Position numbers and translations under genes: made by a program. 37,082 nucleotides of DNA, taken from the NCBI GenBank assembly GCA_027858355.1, contig JAQICW010000653.1, positions 1 to 37,082 on the forward strand. The letters are read 5' to 3'. Every line of letters starts with the position of its first letter. Within the stretch, counting starts at the first letter, position 1. The notes beneath the pieces are model-generated. The model was not told where the DNA came from and searched no databases. It worked only from the letters and a program-made list of their open reading frames with translations. Below are positions 33,614 through 37,082 of this stretch, piece after piece. The DNA comes from Desulfobacula sp. (lineage in GTDB: Bacteria > Desulfobacterota > Desulfobacteria > Desulfobacterales > Desulfobacteraceae).

Positions 33614-34345
33614 ATGGAAATTGATGATCCGGTTATGGTTCAATCCGAGAAAAACCGATTAAAACCTGTAGGCAGAGACGTCCTGGCGATTATACCTGCT
33701 AGGGGGGGGTCCAAAGGAATTCCGAGAAAAAATATTCAGGATATTGCCGGCAAGCCTTTGATCGCATATTCTATTGAAGTCGCACTTAACGTACCGAATA
33801 TAGACAGGGTCTTTGTTTCGACTGATGATGAAGAAATCGCTGAAGTTGCGATGGGTTTTGGTGCAGAGGTTCCGGTTCTTCGTCCGACCGATCTGGCATC
33901 CGATACGTCTGAAATTCAAGACGCACTGCTCTTTATCCGTAATTATCTTTATTCGGAGGAGGGGTATGCCCCTCTTGCACAGGTCGTAATGTACCCGACC
34001 CATCCTTTTCGAAAATTATCAACGGTTAGCAACCTTGTTCATTTGCTATGTAATGGCTATGCCAATGTGAATACCTTTACTAAAATTATGCCTGAAGAAA
34101 GAGGGTATTGGTATGAATCCCAAGGGCGGATGGCGCTTCTTTTAGACCATGGCAATACAACTTTAAACAAGGTATACCATAGGGGAAGCGGATATTTTTC
34201 CGGTTGGAACCTATTTCCTGAAGCGACAAAACTATATGCTCACATCCTTACCGATGAGATTGAAAGTTTGGATATTGATGATTGGGATGATTTGCTCCTT
34301 GCTGATTATATAATCAAAAATAATTTGTTTGATTTTGAGTTATGA
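33614..34345 (+). CDS. CMP-nonulosonate cytidylyltransferase (NeuA/PseF/LegF family)
   Basis: The 243-residue protein activates a nonulosonic acid with CTP. It has LAIIPARGGSKGIPRKNI, the defining N-terminal motif, then KPLIAYSIEVAL, VFVSTDDEEIAEVA, and YPTHPFRKLSTV in place of the usual LQPTSPLR. This last difference may mark a distinct substrate. The C-terminus has the DIDDWDDLLLADYI acidic metal-binding region. It would supply CMP-activated sugar to the glycosyltransferases and complements the NeuB fusion 20 kb upstream. The start is ATG 33614, with ATG 33635 possible. Eight G residues (33702-33709) encode R-G-G in the essential motif, so slippage there would inactivate the enzyme. Its stop overlaps the next gene's start (ATGA). 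Pse, Leg or Neu specificity cannot be decided here. Confidence 0.85.
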   Translation: MEIDDPVMVQSEKNRLKPVGRDVLAIIPARGGSKGIPRKNIQDIAGKPLIAYSIEVALNVPNIDRVFVSTDDEEIAEVAMGFGAEVPVLRPTDLASDTSEIQDALLFIRNYLYSEEGYAPLAQVVMYPTHPFRKLSTVSNLVHLLCNGYANVNTFTKIMPEERGYWYESQGRMALLLDHGNTTLNKVYHRGSGYFSGWNLFPEATKLYAHILTDEIESLDIDDWDDLLLADYIIKNNLFDFEL

Positions 34346-35595
34346 TTCTTTTTATTCCAATATTTTTATCCAATGATAGTCTTAATTGGGAAGAGCCCCC
34401 CCTTTGTGAACGGGTTAAGCGTATTTTTAAAGAAACGGCTCATGTTCGTGGTATTTCTTGCTGCGTTGTTGCAACGAACTCCTTTAAAATTGCCAATTTG
34501 GCTCGTGATTATTCCAATATAGATATTGTGATTCAGGATTCTATAGGAGAATTAAAAAAGAACCCTTTATTAGATGCATTGCTTGGGGGGTGTATACAAA
34601 CCGACAAACCCGTTTTAGTTGTTAATTTCCGTAATATAACTTTGGATGCAGATGTCATAAACAATGCCATCAGTCAATTTGTAGCGATACCGGACATTCC
34701 CCTGTTCTCTGTTTGTGTATCTGAGAATAATCCTTCCCAGCTGCGGATGCATTACAATGTGTCGGAAACAGGATTGATTCATTTGTTTGACACCCCTAAA
34801 GAAGTAGGCCGTTTCCAGGATATCACAGGTTTGGCCCTTTCTGCGGTTTCAAGGTCTTTTTTGTTTCCTTGGGAGATTGCACCGGGTTTTAAAAAGGATT
34901 GTTCCATTTATGAATCCACAACGGGCGGTAATTTGCTGCCTTTGGGAATCAAACATAATTGTAGCAGTACCGTATGCTGGTTCAGGGAAGACAATCGGAC
35001 GGCGCGTATCCTTTGGATTGGGGAAAAAATATCAAAAAAAATCATTGGAATGGTATCTGAGTCAGCCGGAGCAGAGCCCATGCCAACATATCTTTATGCC
35101 GGAAAGAAGGGTAACGTTCTTTTGATTGCCAGGCAAATCAGCGGTGTGCTTCAGATTGCGCCAATTACCTCTAGCGGAATTGTCTCCAGACATGGGGTGA
35201 GCTTCCCCATTGAAAACGGAACGGTTGAATTTAGAATTCCAATAAAAAAAACAAAAGGCTTTGTATATTCAATAGAAGAAAATTGTATTGATGGACAGTT
35301 CAGTTCTGAACGCCATTTTGATCCGGATGGTATTTTATGGAACGCAGACACCCAGTCTTTGAAATCCGGGGTGCGGATTACAGGCCGCCAGCATTTTCCA
35401 CCCATCTTTGAAAAAGACTTAAGTCTGTATATCGGGACGCGTTCGCAGGCTGCCCAGGATTCTGTCTGCAATGGCAGTGAGTTCCTGGGATTTTTTTTAA
35501 AAAAAGGGCAAAGTTCAATCATTCTGACAAAATTGGATATGTTGAGAGCCCTTGCAAATGAACAGATATTTCAAAACAAGAGTCGCTACAGATGA
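34342..35595 (+). CDS. Unknown protein with a possible degenerate nucleotidyltransferase-like N-terminus
   Basis: The 417-residue protein is not recognised. Its first roughly 180 residues alternate strands and helices and contain CCVVATNSFKIANLARDYSNIDIVIQD and LVVNFRNITLDADVINNAISQF. The layout resembles the cytidylyltransferase encoded just upstream (VFVSTDDEEIAEVA and so on), but no catalytic motif is present. The second half is strand-rich (YLYAGKKGNVLLIARQI, VEFRIPIKKTKGFVYSI). No signal peptide or membrane segment is evident. It is translationally coupled on both sides: ATGA with the cytidylyltransferase and ATGA with the following gene. Coupling to NeuA suggests a function on or with the CMP-sugar. 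A C7 run (34396-34402) lies close to the start. Confidence 0.4.
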   Translation: MILFIPIFLSNDSLNWEEPPLCERVKRIFKETAHVRGISCCVVATNSFKIANLARDYSNIDIVIQDSIGELKKNPLLDALLGGCIQTDKPVLVVNFRNITLDADVINNAISQFVAIPDIPLFSVCVSENNPSQLRMHYNVSETGLIHLFDTPKEVGRFQDITGLALSAVSRSFLFPWEIAPGFKKDCSIYESTTGGNLLPLGIKHNCSSTVCWFREDNRTARILWIGEKISKKIIGMVSESAGAEPMPTYLYAGKKGNVLLIARQISGVLQIAPITSSGIVSRHGVSFPIENGTVEFRIPIKKTKGFVYSIEENCIDGQFSSERHFDPDGILWNADTQSLKSGVRITGRQHFPPIFEKDLSLYIGTRSQAAQDSVCNGSEFLGFFLKKGQSSIILTKLDMLRALANEQIFQNKSRYR

Positions 35596-36638
35596 AAAAA
35601 AGTGGATACATTAAACTGGTTGGCCGGAATTCGGGTTTCATTGATCAACATCCCGGCAAGTTGGCTGCAAAAAACATGATCCACCATTGCTTAATGAATG
35701 GACAACAAGAAAACAGCATGATGAAACGCATGCACTTTGACTTGTGCTCCCGGTCCTCTGTAACAACATCTTCGAGAGATGCCGGAAGTATATCAATTCT
35801 GTTGGAGCGGGTGAATCAATACCAGCCTGATACAGATCACCAACCGTGTTTCATAAGGGACCTTCAATTAATGGATAATGGAAAACTTTTCTGTTTGGAT
35901 CAGACAGGTCAAAAATTGATTTCCATTGACTTCATTGATGGGCCGAAAGGGTTGAGCCTGCATGGAGCTTTTTCTTCCGTAACTCATTATAAAACTGGGT
36001 TCCTGGCATTGTCTGCTGATGCAAAGACAGTGTATATCATTGACAAAAGAATTAATCTGACCTCGACCCATCCGATTGAGGGATTGAGGCTTGAAGCTGG
36101 TTCAACCTATGTTGATACAACTGACAATGGTGTCGTATTCACAGACGTTTTTGCAAAGCGAGTTGTTTTTTGTGATAATTCATTGCATCTCATTTTAGAA
36201 ATAAATCTCATGCATTTACCATTGATGAAAAGAGGATGCGGTTTCCGCGAAGGAGCAGTGGTTCTTTTAACTTTCTCCGGCAGAAGGGATTTTGGTGAGT
36301 TGGTGTGGGTCAGTCCGTCAGGAGACACTTTTACTATTTTAGGCGGGTTAAAACAACCGGTGTCAGTCAAATGTCGGAAAAATTTGGTTTATGTCTGTGA
36401 TCTTACCGGTTTATACCTCCTTGCAATGGATGGCTTGGCTGTTGTTCGTCAGCAATTTTTTCCATGGAAGCCGATGCTGCAAGAGCTCGGGATCGAATGT
36501 GGGTACGGATTTGAAGTGATTGAGCAGGGACAGGTTTTGATCGTTATTTTTAAGCATGTTATTCCGGGTATTCCCCAAAGTCTTAATTATTCTATTGTTG
36601 AATTTCGGAAGGTCTCTCCTGAAAAGTTTATAAGCTAA
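35592..36638 (+). CDS. Unknown protein, possible beta-propeller
   Basis: The 348-residue protein is not recognised as a named family. From about residue 90 it shows repeated strand-turn patterns with similar spacing: LQLMDNGKLFCLDQTGQKLISIDF, FLALSADAKTVYIIDKR, VVFTDVFAKRVVFCDN, LVWVSPSGDTFTILGG and LVYVCDLTGLYLLAMDG. This is typical of NHL/YVTN-like beta-propellers. There is no signal peptide and no obvious catalytic residue set. It starts inside the stop of the preceding unknown gene (ATGA) and ends the coupled series; an 84-base gap and a weak hairpin follow. A sugar-binding, scaffold or epimerase-like role would be guesswork. Confidence 0.4.
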   Translation: MKKSGYIKLVGRNSGFIDQHPGKLAAKNMIHHCLMNGQQENSMMKRMHFDLCSRSSVTTSSRDAGSISILLERVNQYQPDTDHQPCFIRDLQLMDNGKLFCLDQTGQKLISIDFIDGPKGLSLHGAFSSVTHYKTGFLALSADAKTVYIIDKRINLTSTHPIEGLRLEAGSTYVDTTDNGVVFTDVFAKRVVFCDNSLHLILEINLMHLPLMKRGCGFREGAVVLLTFSGRRDFGELVWVSPSGDTFTILGGLKQPVSVKCRKNLVYVCDLTGLYLLAMDGLAVVRQQFFPWKPMLQELGIECGYGFEVIEQGQVLIVIFKHVIPGIPQSLNYSIVEFRKVSPEKFIS

Positions 36639-36655
36639 CGGCTCACGGCTCACGG
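36639..36655 (+). repeat. Short tandem repeat CGGCTCA x2
   Basis: CGGCTCA occurs twice in tandem followed by a third CGG, directly after the stop of the preceding gene. The second unit's CTCAC can pair with GTGAG at 36667-36671 to give a bulged hairpin (CTCAC-GGA/TCC-GTGAG), but no T run follows, so it is not called a terminator. Confidence 0.45.
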
Positions 36656-36722
36656 AATTTTATCCTGTGAGATGGTTCTCATAAATGTAGAGCAAATAAT
36701 AGAATTACAGAAAGGTTTGTGA

Positions 36723-37082
36723 ATGTCAGAAAAATCACTAAACAACAATGACCAGCGATGGCAGGCTGAAAGAGGTAAAAAAATCAGGGTCAGTTACCCG
36801 CCTCGCTGGGCAACCATAAATATTGAGGGACGGTGCAATTTAAGCTGTCGATACTGTGGATATCACGGAGAGAACGGGCTCAAATTGGCCAAGCCTTTTT
36901 TTCTTACTTTTGAGGAAGTGAAGCAGCAAATTGACTATTTGACATCAAAAGTTGACCATATTCATATCTGTGGCATTGGAGAACCTATTTTTAAATAGAG
37001 ATATTTTTAAAAATTTTTCATATCTGAACAAAAGCGGTGACAGGCCGAGTATTCTGACAAACGGAACAAGCGTGATATCTGA
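36723..37082 (+). pseudogene. Radical SAM gene (5), frameshifted and cut by window edge
   Basis: The frame from ATG 36723 encodes INIEGRCNLSCRYCGYHG, a clear radical SAM cluster motif near residues 33-45, and then HIHICGIGEP, the strand that precedes substrate contacts in the family. It stops at 36996-36998. In the +1 frame the expected continuation follows: NRDIFKNFSYLNKSG, then PSILTNGTSVIS, which is the usual TNG element. Removing one T from the T5 run 36988-36992 restores GEPILNRDIFKN without a break. The gene is therefore frameshifted by about one base, either as a real pseudogene or as a sequencing error, and it continues past the window end. The preceding ribosome site is weak (GAAAGG, about 6 bases upstream). 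Confidence 0.7.

Noticed and set aside
36649..36671. Hairpin after the 35592-36638 gene as a terminator
   Set aside because: The stem has a bulge and no T run follows on the plus strand.

Overview
The window is an AT-rich Gram-negative surface-glycan locus. It carries almost nothing but sugar-activation, nonulosonic-acid (sialic-acid-like), glycosyl-transfer and sugar-decoration genes. No tRNA, rRNA, CRISPR array, flagellin gene or housekeeping gene was seen. The many radical SAM proteins, the pseudaminic/legionaminic-type genes and the base composition would fit an anaerobic desulfobacterial or related proteobacterium. That assignment is an impression, because no phylogenetic marker is present.

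Layout. (1) Positions 1-2364, plus strand: the C-terminal end of a sulfotransferase, then an extended -10 promoter and the coupled pair pseG-like/wbqC-like. (2) Positions 2413-9006, minus strand, transcribed leftwards: legB-type dehydratase, PIG-L deacetylase, a ptmE-like CBS/nucleotidyltransferase, an spsF-like cytidylyltransferase and two radical SAM/SPASM genes. This gene string is interrupted at about 6906-7297 by an opposite-strand transposase remnant. (3) Positions 9007-9239: a divergent control region with two perfect inverted repeats. (4) Positions 9240-36638, plus strand: a long run of genes with many 4-nt stop/start overlaps. It encodes pseB, a winged-helix regulator, a GDP-mannose-dehydratase-like SDR, a NeuB-TIM-barrel fusion, glycosyltransferases, a DegT aminotransferase, an AsnB-type amidotransferase, a FemAB/GNAT-like acyltransferase, a NeuD-type acetyltransferase, a methyltransferase, a GH43-like propeller, a WbmS-type deacetylase, a formyltransferase, two more radical SAM/SPASM enzymes, a carbamoyltransferase, an SGNH esterase-like protein, a GT-C-like membrane protein and a CMP-nonulosonate synthetase followed by two unknown proteins. 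(5) Positions 36723-37082: a fifth radical SAM gene, broken by a frameshift and running off the window.

Working model (inference): nucleotide-activated amino sugars are made by the PseB and LegB/PtmE branches, aminated by the DegT enzyme, N-acylated by the NeuD or FemAB-like enzymes, hydrolysed by the PseG-like enzyme, condensed with PEP by the NeuB domain and activated by the NeuA-type enzyme. The sugar or finished glycan is then decorated by formyl, carbamoyl, methyl, amide, acetyl and possibly radical-SAM-generated modifications, and assembled by the glycosyltransferases. The set is mixed: it has components of both the pseudaminic and legionaminic routes but only one NeuB and one DegT enzyme, so the actual sugar cannot be named from sequence alone.

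The most interesting observations are the NeuB-isomerase fusion, the five radical SAM/SPASM genes, the long in-frame G tracts in the pseG-like (G9) and neuA-like (G8) genes that could allow phase variation, a formyltransferase lacking the usual catalytic Asn, and a palindrome shared between the regulator promoter and the site after the neuB fusion.
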